From T3Sed10-241 sp036796255 (GTDB lineage: Bacteria > Bacteroidota > Bacteroidia > Flavobacteriales_D > Cryomorphaceae): a DNA stretch of 64,000 nucleotides. Below the pieces are notes generated by a model. The model made no database searches. It was not told the origin of the DNA and worked only from the letters and a program-made list of their open reading frames with translations. Made by a program: the position numbers and the translations under genes. The DNA lies in assembly GCA_036796255.1 (NCBI GenBank), contig DAIRDH010000011.1, positions 4,539 to 68,538 of the forward strand, written 5' to 3'. Shown here piece after piece: positions 7,489 to 16,251 of this stretch (positions are counted from its first letter, which is position 1; the number at the start of each line of letters is the position of its first letter).

Positions 7489-9792
7489 ATGACGATACGC
7501 ACATTAACCGCGCTTGCCGGGCTGCTCGCTATAGCCCATTTTGCGGAAGCACAAGAACCCAACAAATTCGCTCAACTGGGCACCGAACTGCCCACTCCCA
7601 ATGTATACCGCACAGCCTCCGGGGCTCCTGGGCCCCAATACTGGCAGCAACGCGCTGATTACACCATCGAAGTGCAGCTCGATGAAGACCTCCACAAGAT
7701 ACACGGTGAGGAAACGGTGACCTACTACAACAATTCGCCCGATGTGCTCAGCTACATTTGGGTGCAGCTGGATCAAAATATGCGGGCGAAAGACAGCGAT
7801 ACCTACAAGATTCGCCAGAATAGCCTTTCCGACCAAATGAGCACCCGCGAATACCGCAACCTGACCCCTTGGTTTGACGGCGGCTTCAACCTTGAAGAAG
7901 TGACCGACACCCGCGGCAATGCCCTGGCTTATACCATCAACAAAACCATGATGCGCATCGACTTGCCGCAGCCGCTTGTGCCCAATAGCGCTGTGAACTT
8001 CCGCATCAAGTGGTATTTCAATATCAATGACCGCATGCAGATTGGTGGGCGCTCGGGCTACGAATTTTTCGAAGAGGAAAACAATGCGCTCTATACCATC
8101 GCGCAGTTTTACCCGCGCATGGCTGTGTACAGCGATGACATGGGATGGAACAACAAGCAATTTCTCGGCTCAGGCGAGTTCTCCCTGCCTTTCGGCAATT
8201 ATGATGTGAAGATTACCGTACCTGCCGACCACGTGGTGGCAGCCACCGGCGAGCTCCAAAATTCCAAATCCATCATGACGGCCACCCAGCTCGCCAGAAT
8301 GGAGCAGGCAAAGACCTCAAACCGCCCTGTGGAAATCATCACCCAGGCCGAGGCCGAGGAGAATGAAAAAGGCCGCCTCACCAGTACGAAAACATGGCAT
8401 TACAAGGCGGAGAACGTGCGCGATTTCGGTTGGGCAAGTTCCAGGAAGTTCATCTGGGATGCCCAAGGCGTGGAGTTCGGCAAGCGCACTGTGCTCGCCA
8501 TGAGCTATTACCCCAAGGAGGGCAATCCGCTCTGGGGCAAATACAGCACCGCCGCGGTGGCGCACACCCTGCGCACTTACAGCAAATTCACATTTGATTA
8601 TCCCTATCCGGTGGCCATTTCTGTAAATGCAGCCAGCATCGGGATGGAATACCCCATGATATGTTTCAACTACGGCCGCTGCGAGCCCGATGGCACCTAT
8701 TCAGCGCGCACCAAGTATGGCATGATCGGCGTCATCATTCACGAAGTGGGACACAATTATTTTCCCATGATCGTAAACTCTGATGAGCGCAACTGGACCT
8801 GGATGGACGAAGGGCTTAATACTTTTCTGCAGTACCTCACCGAGCAGGAGTGGGAGCGGGGCTATCCCAGCCGCCGTGGCGAACCGCGCGACATTGTGGA
8901 CTATATGAAAGGCGACAAATCGAAAATTTCGCCCATCATGACCCAGAGTGAATCGGTGCACCAGCTCGGGCCAAATGCTTATGGAAAGCCAGCCACAGCG
9001 CTCAACATACTTCGTGAAACGGTGATGGGTCGTGAGCTGTTCGACTTCGCCTTCAAGACCTACGCCCAGCGCTGGATGTTCAAGCACCCCACGCCAGCCG
9101 ACTTTTTTCGCACCATGGAAGATGCGAGCGCTGTGGATCTCGACTGGTTTTGGAGAGGCTGGTTTTACACCAACGATCACGTAGACCTCTCCATCGATCA
9201 GGTGAAGTGGAAACAAGTTGGCGACCTTATCGGCCAGCCCGACCGCAGGCGCCGTGGCGAAGCTACAACGACCGATGCGCCAAGCATTTCGGCAAAGCGC
9301 AATGCCGAGGATATAAAAATCACCGCAGTGGAATCCGACAGCTCCCTTGTCGATTTTTACAACCTGGCACGCGCCGAGGCTGAAGCCGCTGAAAAAAATA
9401 CTATGGATGAACAGCCCTCGACCGACAATCTTGAAGATTGGGAGAAGGAAGCCCTCGAAGACACACGGCACTTCTATGAAGTTCAGTTTTCCAATGTGGG
9501 TGGCCTGCCCATGCCCATCATCCTTCAGCTGAATTTTGAAGATGGCACCGATTCACTGGCCTACATTCCCGCTGAAATTTGGCGCAAAGGCGACACCACT
9601 GTCAGCAAAGTTTTCGTCACTGAAAAGCGCGTAAACAACATGGTGCTCGACCCTTACTTGCAAACAGCCGACACGGATTTGAGCAACAACTCCTGGCCCG
9701 ATGCGGGTGCCAAGCCTTCGCGGTTCCAGCTTTACAAGCAGGAGCGCACTACGGCCCCCAATGAGATGCAACGCGTAAGGGACAGGCAGTGA
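7489..9792 (+). CDS. Secreted M1 family metallopeptidase
   Basis: A 767-residue zinc aminopeptidase-like protein. Residues 1-21 are a signal peptide ending AEA. An N-terminal beta domain of about 60-270 is followed by GMEYPM at 385-390, where the usual GAMEN motif lies. The zinc site is HEVGHNYFPMIV at 418-429, with the third ligand Glu at 441 exactly 18 residues after HEVGH (WMDEGLNTF). A charged, Asp/Glu-rich insert at about 585-660 interrupts the C-terminal part. Related Bacteroidota M1 proteins lie close to DUF6702 and HupE/UreJ genes, as here. It is probably periplasmic or surface-exposed and acts in peptide trimming. Confidence 0.9.
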   Translation: MTIRTLTALAGLLAIAHFAEAQEPNKFAQLGTELPTPNVYRTASGAPGPQYWQQRADYTIEVQLDEDLHKIHGEETVTYYNNSPDVLSYIWVQLDQNMRAKDSDTYKIRQNSLSDQMSTREYRNLTPWFDGGFNLEEVTDTRGNALAYTINKTMMRIDLPQPLVPNSAVNFRIKWYFNINDRMQIGGRSGYEFFEEENNALYTIAQFYPRMAVYSDDMGWNNKQFLGSGEFSLPFGNYDVKITVPADHVVAATGELQNSKSIMTATQLARMEQAKTSNRPVEIITQAEAEENEKGRLTSTKTWHYKAENVRDFGWASSRKFIWDAQGVEFGKRTVLAMSYYPKEGNPLWGKYSTAAVAHTLRTYSKFTFDYPYPVAISVNAASIGMEYPMICFNYGRCEPDGTYSARTKYGMIGVIIHEVGHNYFPMIVNSDERNWTWMDEGLNTFLQYLTEQEWERGYPSRRGEPRDIVDYMKGDKSKISPIMTQSESVHQLGPNAYGKPATALNILRETVMGRELFDFAFKTYAQRWMFKHPTPADFFRTMEDASAVDLDWFWRGWFYTNDHVDLSIDQVKWKQVGDLIGQPDRRRRGEATTTDAPSISAKRNAEDIKITAVESDSSLVDFYNLARAEAEAAEKNTMDEQPSTDNLEDWEKEALEDTRHFYEVQFSNVGGLPMPIILQLNFEDGTDSLAYIPAEIWRKGDTTVSKVFVTEKRVNNMVLDPYLQTADTDLSNNSWPDAGAKPSRFQLYKQERTTAPNEMQRVRDRQ

Positions 9793-9827
9793 TTTTAATG
9801 CTTGCCAGGATGGGATGTTGATAGAGG

Positions 9828-10271
9828 TTAATCCTCCAGAAAGAGTTCGTTTTTTTCAACGGGATAGGCATTGAAGGTACCGAGGCCTTTACACACGGTG
9901 ATGCCATTTCGGTTTTCGCAGGTGATGGTGCCTTCACTTGTAATGAGACGATTTCCAGCGAAAACTACCAAGCCTCGTCCTACCAGCATATCGCCGGGCT
10001 TGATGGGCGCGAGAAAGTTCATTTTGAATTCTACTGTGCTTACCAGCTGCATGTTTTCCACTGCGAGCGATAGCGCCGCCACGCCCAGTACACCATCCAT
10101 CAACGCAGAAATGGCTCCGCCATGGGCCGCCAGCGGATTGCTCAAGTGTTCGTGCCGCACCCGCATGCGGTATTCTATTTCGCCCGGCTTGATCACTTCG
10201 AAGCGCATGCCCATAAAGTTCCCAAAGGTGTTTACTTCGTTGTATTTTTCCAGGATAGGATTCAATTTCAT
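9828..10271 (-). CDS. PaaI-type hotdog thioesterase
   Basis: A 147-residue hotdog-fold protein. LSNPLAAHGGAISALMDGVLGVAAL is the PaaI/YigI-type active-site helix, with HGG and the acidic Asp; the later strands VSTVEFKMNFLAPIKPGD are also diagnostic. It probably hydrolyses acyl-CoA thioesters in the cytoplasm. The start lies two bases after the ggt stop, so it is the last gene of the DUF1883-cyclophilin-ggt unit. The shared physiology of these products is unclear. Confidence 0.85.
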   Translation of the reverse strand: MKLNPILEKYNEVNTFGNFMGMRFEVIKPGEIEYRMRVRHEHLSNPLAAHGGAISALMDGVLGVAALSLAVENMQLVSTVEFKMNFLAPIKPGDMLVGRGLVVFAGNRLITSEGTITCENRNGITVCKGLGTFNAYPVEKNELFLED

Positions 10272-10273
10272 AT

Positions 10274-11998
10274 CTATTTTTTATAGGCGCCGGCGCTATT
10301 GTCGCTGCGGTTGTCGCCGCATGCATTAAGGCTGCCGTTTGGCAAAACGAGTATCGCATCTACGCGGCCGAGGGAGCTGCGCGTTGCGATGGAATGGCCC
10401 ATGCGCTTAAGGCTGTCAACTGTGAGCGAATCGAAACGCCCGGCTTCTATGATAATTTCATCGGGGAGCCACTGACTGTGAAACTTTCCCGCGGAGGTCA
10501 CTTTGTCGAGGGGCATTTGGTGGTACACCGCATTGAGCACCGTTTGGAATACCGAAGTGATGATGGTAGAGCCACCAGGTGAACCAGCTACAAGGTAAAG
10601 TGCTCCATTCACTTCTACAATGGTGGGCGTCATGGAGCTCAGCATGCGCTTGCGGGGCCCCACGGCATTGGCTTCACCGCCTATAAGGCCATACATATTT
10701 GCTTCGCCCGGCTTGGTGCTGAAATCGTCCATTTCATTGTTGAGCAGAAATCCAGCGCCTGTCACCACTATTTTACTTCCGTAAATATCGTTGAGCGTGG
10801 TGGTTACCGCCACTGCATTGCCATCCTTGTCCACCACTGAAAGGTGGGTTGTTTCCATAGATTCGTAGATTGGACTGCCTGCGGCTACCAATGCGCTCGG
10901 TGTTGCTTTCAAAGGGTCGAAATCAGCCCAGCGCCGCTTGAGGTATCCGCTCTTGAGCAGCTCTTCCTGAGGGACGTCGAAGTAGTCGGGATCGCCGAGG
11001 TGCTCAGCGCGGTCGGCATATACGCGTCGCTCCATCTCCACAAGGTGGTGGATGTAAGCTACACTGTTGTGCGCGAGGGTATCGGCTTGGGCCAGGTGGA
11101 AGAGTTCGATTAATTGGCAAAGCGCTATTCCGCCACTCGAAGGGGGTGGCATGGAGATCACATTCACGCTGTCGAAAGTGCATTGCACCGGCTCGCGCCA
11201 TACGGCTCGGTAGCCACTAAGGTCCTCAGCGCCAAACCATATGCGCTCAGCCGAAACTTCATCGAGCATCATTTGGGCGGTTTCGCCCTGGTAGAATTCT
11301 GTGAGGCCGTTGTTCCTGATGCGCTCAAGGGTAGATGCCAGTTCCAGCTGGCGCAAGGTGTCGTCAGCCTTCCAGTCACCGTCATTATTGAGAAATGCCG
11401 TCGCGGCTCTATTCCGCTCCGTGAAGCTGGTTTTGTGCCGGTTGAGGTTGTCGGCTTGTATGGCAGTGAGCGGAAATCCTTTTGCCGCAAGGCGAATCGC
11501 AGGGCTAATCAGCGAATCCATCGGCATACTCCCGAAGCGCTCATGCGCCGTATAAAGTCCATGCACGGTGCCGGGAATGCCGGCTGCATAATGCGTTGTA
11601 GTGCTTTTGCCCTCGACTACGGCGCTATTTTCATCGAGGTAGTAATCGCGGTGGGCCAGGGCAGGAGCGCTTTCGCGAAAGTCGAGTGTGTAAGCTGAGC
11701 CATCGCCCATGCGGGCCACCATGAGGCCGCCACCGCCAATGTTGCCCGCCTCGGGGTAGCACACGGCGAGCGCCCATTGTATGGCAATGGAGGCGTCAAT
11801 GGCATTGCCTCCTTTCGCCAGTATTTCAGCGCCTATGCGCGCAGCTTCGGGATGTGCACATGCGACAGCAGCGTCCGCATGGTCAATGCACTTCGCCACC
11901 TGTACCTCGTAGGCAAGGGCAGATTGTGACGGTTCATTTTTGCAGGAAACTGCAATAAACCCGCTTAGCAGAACAAAGATTGCGATACATTTATTCAT
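10274..11998 (-). CDS. ggt: Gamma-glutamyltransferase, lipoprotein form
   Basis: A 574-residue Ntn hydrolase that cleaves glutathione and other gamma-glutamyl compounds. The self-processing site and nucleophile is Thr383 in ETTHLSVVDKDGNAVAVTTTLN, aligned with E. coli Thr391. The small subunit continues with GFLLNNEMDDFS and a RMLSSMTPTIV segment. The N-terminus (LLSGFIAVSC, Cys19) is a lipobox, so the enzyme is membrane-anchored and faces the periplasm or surface. It overlaps the cyclophilin gene by eight bases and precedes the thioesterase by two. Confidence 0.93.
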   Translation of the reverse strand: MNKCIAIFVLLSGFIAVSCKNEPSQSALAYEVQVAKCIDHADAAVACAHPEAARIGAEILAKGGNAIDASIAIQWALAVCYPEAGNIGGGGLMVARMGDGSAYTLDFRESAPALAHRDYYLDENSAVVEGKSTTTHYAAGIPGTVHGLYTAHERFGSMPMDSLISPAIRLAAKGFPLTAIQADNLNRHKTSFTERNRAATAFLNNDGDWKADDTLRQLELASTLERIRNNGLTEFYQGETAQMMLDEVSAERIWFGAEDLSGYRAVWREPVQCTFDSVNVISMPPPSSGGIALCQLIELFHLAQADTLAHNSVAYIHHLVEMERRVYADRAEHLGDPDYFDVPQEELLKSGYLKRRWADFDPLKATPSALVAAGSPIYESMETTHLSVVDKDGNAVAVTTTLNDIYGSKIVVTGAGFLLNNEMDDFSTKPGEANMYGLIGGEANAVGPRKRMLSSMTPTIVEVNGALYLVAGSPGGSTIITSVFQTVLNAVYHQMPLDKVTSAGKFHSQWLPDEIIIEAGRFDSLTVDSLKRMGHSIATRSSLGRVDAILVLPNGSLNACGDNRSDNSAGAYKK

Positions 11999-12806
11999 AA
12001 ACAGCTTCCATTTTCATGACCAAACTTTCAAGCGGCCAGTTGCGCTCATCGGTGGGTGTCTTGCCCATTTTTTCGAGCACATCCATGCCTTCAATTACTT
12101 GGCCTAACACGGTGTGTTGCCCATCGAGGTGAGGTGCGCCTCCTACTTCGCGGTATATTTTGCGCTTCCATTCGGGAATTTCCATCTCGTGCTCGCGGGC
12201 CATGGCCATGATTTGAGGATCGTTGAAAGTGCGGCCCACCACAATATAAAAATCGTAAGCCGAGGAGCGCTTTGCGGGATTGTCATCGTAGCTGCGCGCC
12301 ATGGCGAGAGCGCCTTTGCGGTGCAGGTATTTGTCGTGAATCTCTGGATTGATAAGGTAATTGCCAATAAGCAGGCGCTTGATTTCATCGGTTTCCCGCT
12401 CGCTGTTGCCACCTTGCACAATGAAATCCTTGACGATTCGGGTGAACTCGGTGCCAGAGAAATACTCGCGCTGCACCATCATCATAAAGTTGGCGGTGTG
12501 GAGTGGAGTGTCTTCAAAAAGCTCCATCACCAGCCTGCCATGACGCGTGCTAAGCGCCACTTTTCGCGTGCTGAGGGTGTCAAAATAGTTTCGTAGAAAT
12601 GCCTCTGAATTTTCATTTCCCAAAATGGGAATCTGCCTCACAAATGCTTTAGTTGTTTCAACTGCTGTGGTATTACCCGTCGATGAAGCGGTGTCGGACC
12701 CTTGCTTAGAATCAGCTGTTTCAGTTGAAGATGGATCACTACAAGCCTGCAAAGCTCCAAAAGCAGTGAGTATTGTAACTGCAAAAATTAATTTACACGC
12801 ATTCAT
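11991..12806 (-). CDS. Cyclophilin-type peptidyl-prolyl isomerase, lipoprotein
   Basis: A 271-residue protein with a lipobox (FGALQAC) and a Ser/Thr-rich linker to about residue 75. The cyclophilin domain starts at VALSTRHGRLVMELFEDTPLHTANF and contains FTRIVKDFIVQGG, the family active-site strand. About 50 extra residues (KRLLIGNYLINPEIHDKYLHRKG and EMEIPEWKRKI) give a divergent long form common in Bacteroidota. It would assist folding of exported proteins. The ATG overlaps the DUF1883 stop (ATGA), and the 3' end overlaps ggt. Confidence 0.9.
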   Translation of the reverse strand: MNACKLIFAVTILTAFGALQACSDPSSTETADSKQGSDTASSTGNTTAVETTKAFVRQIPILGNENSEAFLRNYFDTLSTRKVALSTRHGRLVMELFEDTPLHTANFMMMVQREYFSGTEFTRIVKDFIVQGGNSERETDEIKRLLIGNYLINPEIHDKYLHRKGALAMARSYDDNPAKRSSAYDFYIVVGRTFNDPQIMAMAREHEMEIPEWKRKIYREVGGAPHLDGQHTVLGQVIEGMDVLEKMGKTPTDERNWPLESLVMKMEAVYE

Positions 12807-13150
12807 TCAAGCGTATCGTCGTAATCACCACTTACGCGTTCGTGGGTTTCCATTTGCTCGATTCCGTTCAGCGTGCTCGGTTTAGGCCTGTGGAGCTCAG
12901 CATTTCCAGTTACCTGCAAAGGTTGTTGATAGGTTCCTTTTTCAATAATTGCATGCCATACACCGTCGGAAGGTACCACGAACTCAACGGGAGATTTTTT
13001 GCTAAAACCTCCGCCGTACTGATAGGTCAGACCTTTTTTGTAACGCTCAAAGTGGCTGGCATGAATAAGCAAGACTTTTGTGGGCTGGGTAAAAGTCACT
13101 GTGATAATGTCTTTGGCTTTAGCGCTGAATGGTTTGTGAAGAAATTTCAT
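12803..13150 (-). CDS. DUF1883 domain protein
   Basis: A 115-residue cytoplasmic protein. MKFLHKPFSAKAKDIITVTF, HASHFERYKKGLTYQYGGGFSKKSPVEFVVPSDGVWHAIIE is the DUF1883 pattern of conserved Tyr/Gly/His. In other bacteria this domain can be fused to TIR domains; here it stands alone with a 30-residue polar tail. It is the first gene of the reverse unit leading into cyclophilin, ggt and PaaI. No enzymatic role is established. Confidence 0.75.
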   Translation of the reverse strand: MKFLHKPFSAKAKDIITVTFTQPTKVLLIHASHFERYKKGLTYQYGGGFSKKSPVEFVVPSDGVWHAIIEKGTYQQPLQVTGNAELHRPKPSTLNGIEQMETHERVSGDYDDTLE

Positions 13151-13212
13151 TTAGGTCCGATTGATGTCCAAATTACGTGATTTACATTGAAGCTTCAAAA
13201 ATTTTTTACAAA

Positions 13213-13998
13213 TCAGGAGACTTGTGCTTGTTTGGGCAATATTTGATACTCAAAAACCACGCGGTCGTCGTAGCCCAATGGATAGGCGTGAAACTTGCGT
13301 GCGCTTCTGATTGTAATGTTGATTTGGGCTTGCTTTTTCACGTGCTTTTCATCGACTTCCAGAAACAAAATGTTGCCGCTCTGCCAACGGTTTCCGTGTA
13401 TTCTGAATTCCAATGGTTTCTCTTCGGGGTCTTGGGCTTGAACAATAAATTCCACTTTCATTCCCGGGTAGAGGGTGAAATTTGTTTTAAGTCTTCGGGG
13501 CTTACCTGGCACCCAGATGTTGCCGAGGCTATCTTTGATGTATTCGATGCGCGGATAGCCTTCCTTTCCTATATCCAACAGGCTGCGGTAGGCTACGATT
13601 TTTGACCTTATTTCGCCTGTAACTCCAAGTATGAGGTGCTTCTGGTGCACGAAGAGCTCGCGTCGATTGTTGTCGGGATTGCGGTAATGTTCAATTAGGC
13701 GCAGATAAGTGAGGAGCTTTTCCTTGTCAGTAAAAGTAGATTGCAGGTCGCCCATCCAGTTTTGATGAACAATTTCATAAAGGTCTTCAAAAGGAGCGTG
13801 GTAAAGCAGGCGCTCTTCGCCTGTGGTGGGCACGAGGTCTACTTCAGCGAGGGCTTTTCGTTCGCGCCATGCTTCGATTATTTCGGGCTTCAATCCACAC
13901 TTGTCGGGCCACAGCTCACCCAAATTGCGCTCCAGGACGAATTCCGTGAAATCACGAAAAGCATTCTCTGCATCTTTTAAGGCCCTGAGTATCTCCAT
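13213..13998 (-). CDS. Swt1/HEPN-like domain protein of unknown function
   Basis: A 261-residue soluble protein. The N-terminal half is helical and contains PFEDLYEIVHQNW and LIEHYRNPDNNRRELFVHQKH, which resembles Swt1-like HEPN domains, including an R-x4/5-H pair (RRELFVH) of the kind used by HEPN ribonucleases. The C-terminal 100 residues (YPGMKVEFIVQAQDPEEKPLEFRIHG) look like a beta-sandwich. I do not recognise the full architecture. The frame is open to a GTG at 14028; the ATG at 13998 was chosen. It is divergent from the DUF1684 gene. Confidence 0.5.
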   Translation of the reverse strand: MEILRALKDAENAFRDFTEFVLERNLGELWPDKCGLKPEIIEAWRERKALAEVDLVPTTGEERLLYHAPFEDLYEIVHQNWMGDLQSTFTDKEKLLTYLRLIEHYRNPDNNRRELFVHQKHLILGVTGEIRSKIVAYRSLLDIGKEGYPRIEYIKDSLGNIWVPGKPRRLKTNFTLYPGMKVEFIVQAQDPEEKPLEFRIHGNRWQSGNILFLEVDEKHVKKQAQINITIRSARKFHAYPLGYDDRVVFEYQILPKQAQVS

Positions 13999-14069
13999 TT
14001 GAGTGCAATTTGGCAAAAAAAAATCCACATTGACAAGTGCTCCTCAAATTCAGCCGTACCGAATTTGCG

Positions 14070-14077
14070 TAATTTTG
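14070..14077 (+). promoter_or_regulatory. -7 element four bases before the DUF1684 gene ATG
   Basis: TAATTTTG is a full match to TAnnTTTG, followed by ACAC and the ATG at 14082. This spacing predicts a leaderless or nearly leaderless mRNA. Confidence 0.5.
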
Positions 14078-14081
14078 ACAC

Positions 14082-14711
14082 ATGAAAGGATACAATGTTA
14101 TCAGAACAAGTACATTGCTCATTTGTCTTGTCGTAAGCTTATGTGAGTCACATGCGCAAAGTGAAGCCGCTTACCACACTTTTTGGCAGCACGTTGACAG
14201 TGTATTTTTAAATCCCGAAATATCTCCTCTTGAACCTGTTGATATAGCACGCTTCGACAGTGTGGCGCGATTTCCGTACCGTCGTTCATTTGCCGTAAAG
14301 GCAAGGTGGCAGCCCATTACTGCTGCAAAACCGCAGGATGTAGAAACGACTACATCGGCGAAGCGGCGCATGCAGAAAGTGGGGATATTGGTTTTTGAAT
14401 TGCAAAATCAAGAAGTGAATCTGCCTGTTTACAAAGACATCTCCCTGGCACGTATGAAGAATGAAGATGTTTCGTACTTTTTGCCGTTTACCGATTTGAG
14501 CAATGGGGAAGAGACCTATGGCGGAGGGCGCTACCTCGATCTTGAGCCTTTGGGAAAGGAAACGGCCGAAATTGTTTTGGACTTCAACCTCGCTTACAAT
14601 CCTTACTGTGTTTACAGCGCACGTTACAGCTGCCCGATACCGCCAATCGAAAATCATGTTCCACTGCCCATTACCGCTGGAGCGCGAATGCCAGCCAAGG
14701 GCAAGCCTTAG
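14082..14711 (+). CDS. DUF1684 family secreted protein
   Basis: A 209-residue protein with a signal peptide ending SHAQ (about 26). The conserved DUF1684 core is present: a basic mid-section, then YFLPFTDLSNGEETYGGGRYLDLEP, LDFNLAYNPYCVY, YSCPIPPIENHVPLPITAGA. The function of the family is not known. It appears to be a metal- or heme-like binding fold because of the conserved aromatic/Asn/Cys cluster, but that is inference. The 3' end overlaps the convergent TPR gene by four bases. Confidence 0.85.
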   Translation: MKGYNVIRTSTLLICLVVSLCESHAQSEAAYHTFWQHVDSVFLNPEISPLEPVDIARFDSVARFPYRRSFAVKARWQPITAAKPQDVETTTSAKRRMQKVGILVFELQNQEVNLPVYKDISLARMKNEDVSYFLPFTDLSNGEETYGGGRYLDLEPLGKETAEIVLDFNLAYNPYCVYSARYSCPIPPIENHVPLPITAGARMPAKGKP

Positions 14712-15454
14712 TTCTCAGTTTCGGCTTTCCACACGCGGTCGGTTATGGCTTCGCCATTTTTGAAGTAGAATATGCCTCCCCAGCTGTGCTCCACGCGTTT
14801 GTATTCATTCCCCTTGCCGCCTCGCACAACCACACGCTTGGTTATACTTTTATTGCCCTCATTATACACTTCTTCAGTGATACCGTTGGGATACTTTTCA
14901 GCCAATTCTTTCTGATAATCGTCAAGGCTGATTTTTGGCACATCGCCACCAGATTCCGGTAGGGGTTCTGATTTTTTATCTTCCCTTTCGCGTTCACGGG
15001 CCATGCGCTCACGTTCCTTCTTTTCCCAATTGTCGAGCTTTTCAAGTCGCTCTTTTTCGGTTTCACTGGGTTGCTGCACATCAGGTTTCTTTTCAGGTTC
15101 TATGCGTTCTCGCTGCTGGCTGAGTTCTTGCTTTTCGGCCGCCCTGAGTTGCACAAGGGTATCTTTCATCGAGAGCTCGATGTCTGTGATTTTCACTTTG
15201 GGATACACATTGTAGGGCCGCTTTTGCTGTGCTTGCTCATATGCGCGGATGGCCTTGAGGTAGTGCTTTTGCTTAAATAGCTCATGGCCACGCTCCATTT
15301 CCTGTTGGAATACATTGTCAGTGGCAGCATGCAATTGCTCTTCTTCAGCAATCTTAATGCGTTCTTTTGCTGAAAGTTCTGAAAATTCTTTTTGGGCCTC
15401 GGCATCGAATTGACATATGAGGATGCCGATAACCAGTAACGTGAAGTAGCGCAT
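14708..15454 (-). CDS. Secreted TPR/coiled-coil protein
   Basis: A 248-residue protein with a signal peptide ending AEA (about 20). A TPR-like helical pair (QEMERGHELFKQKHYLKAIRAYEQAQQKRPYN) is followed by a long charged segment of about 95-165 (Glu/Lys/Arg/Gln), probably a coiled coil. A conserved C-terminal module follows (YPNGITEEVYNEGNKSITKRVVVRGGKGNEYKRVEHSWGGIFYFKNG). That last module recurs in Bacteroidota envelope proteins. The role is unknown; periplasmic scaffold or envelope stress are guesses. Confidence 0.65.
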   Translation of the reverse strand: MRYFTLLVIGILICQFDAEAQKEFSELSAKERIKIAEEEQLHAATDNVFQQEMERGHELFKQKHYLKAIRAYEQAQQKRPYNVYPKVKITDIELSMKDTLVQLRAAEKQELSQQRERIEPEKKPDVQQPSETEKERLEKLDNWEKKERERMAREREREDKKSEPLPESGGDVPKISLDDYQKELAEKYPNGITEEVYNEGNKSITKRVVVRGGKGNEYKRVEHSWGGIFYFKNGEAITDRVWKAETEN

Positions 15455-15514
15455 AACTATTTATATTGAGTTCGAATTTAAGGGCTCTTGCTGAGATAAC
15501 ATCGCGCTTAAATG

Positions 15515-15955
15515 TCAATTATTGTTTATGGACCCATGAAGTGGGCTTGTTGCTTCTGGCAAAGTCCATGCCGATTGGTGATGGGCCCTGTTTTGCCAGA
15601 GTAAAAACCATGCGACCAACACTCCAAGCGCATATGCCGCAAGGTCGTACCAATCGGTGTGGTACTGGTCACCTAAATAGGGCAGAATGAATTCAAAGAC
15701 GACCGCTACATACAATCCGGTCAGCAACAATTTGGGCAACGTAATTTTGATAAGCATACCTGCGAGTGCACTACTGATTGCTATACCCGCTGCCAAAATC
15801 GGGACGAGTAGCACATCCTTGCCATAAAACCTGAGCAATTCCGGGCCTATTGCATAATACTGCATCCGGTGCAAAGCAAAGTATGCCGCCACCAGCAGTA
15901 CTACTGCCGCAGGATGAAAGGGCGGAGTTAACCCGAAAGAAAGGCGATGAGCCAT
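15515..15955 (-). CDS. VanZ-like small membrane protein
   Basis: A 146-residue protein with four hydrophobic helices. The last pair contains DQYHTDWYDLAAYALGVLVAWFL, the D-x2-D-hydrophobic-GxxxG arrangement of VanZ-like proteins. Some Bacteroidota homologues are named magnesium-citrate secondary transporter, but I see no basis for a substrate. Its ATG lies 28 bases inside the upstream zinc-ribbon gene. Confidence 0.55.
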   Translation of the reverse strand: MAHRLSFGLTPPFHPAAVVLLVAAYFALHRMQYYAIGPELLRFYGKDVLLVPILAAGIAISSALAGMLIKITLPKLLLTGLYVAVVFEFILPYLGDQYHTDWYDLAAYALGVLVAWFLLWQNRAHHQSAWTLPEATSPLHGSINNN

Positions 15956-16230
15956 ATGAAGAAGGATAAAACGGCCATGTAAATGTTGAATAAGGTCTTC
16001 AGAATTCCAAAACCGATTTTATGATGAGGTTTGTCCGACTCTTCCAGTTCCCTCAAGTACCTCTCAAACCGATTTTCGTTGGCGAGTTTGTGCTTGCGCG
16101 CCTTTTCTTCCCTCAGCTTTTTGCGCTCTGAGGCGATGAGCGCAGGATCAATGGCAGCGCCACAAAATGCACAACGCTCATGTTCTCCTGAGGTCCATTT
16201 ACCACATGCCGGACATTTTTTTTCATTCAT
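15928..16230 (-). CDS. Zinc-ribbon protein with C-terminal membrane anchor
   Basis: A 100-residue protein. CPACGKWTSGEHERCAFCG (residues about 6-24) is a four-cysteine zinc ribbon. A highly charged helix (KKLREEKARKHKLANENRFERYLRELEE) and a single C-terminal hydrophobic segment follow, so the ribbon faces the cytoplasm if the tail inserts. The ATG at 16230 was chosen over a TTG six bases upstream. Function unknown. It overlaps the VanZ-like gene by 28 bases and follows oxyR by 21. Confidence 0.65.
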   Translation of the reverse strand: MNEKKCPACGKWTSGEHERCAFCGAAIDPALIASERKKLREEKARKHKLANENRFERYLRELEESDKPHHKIGFGILKTLFNIYMAVLSFFIWLIAFLSG

Positions 16231-16251
16231 GGTCAATGGACTTAAGTGGGT

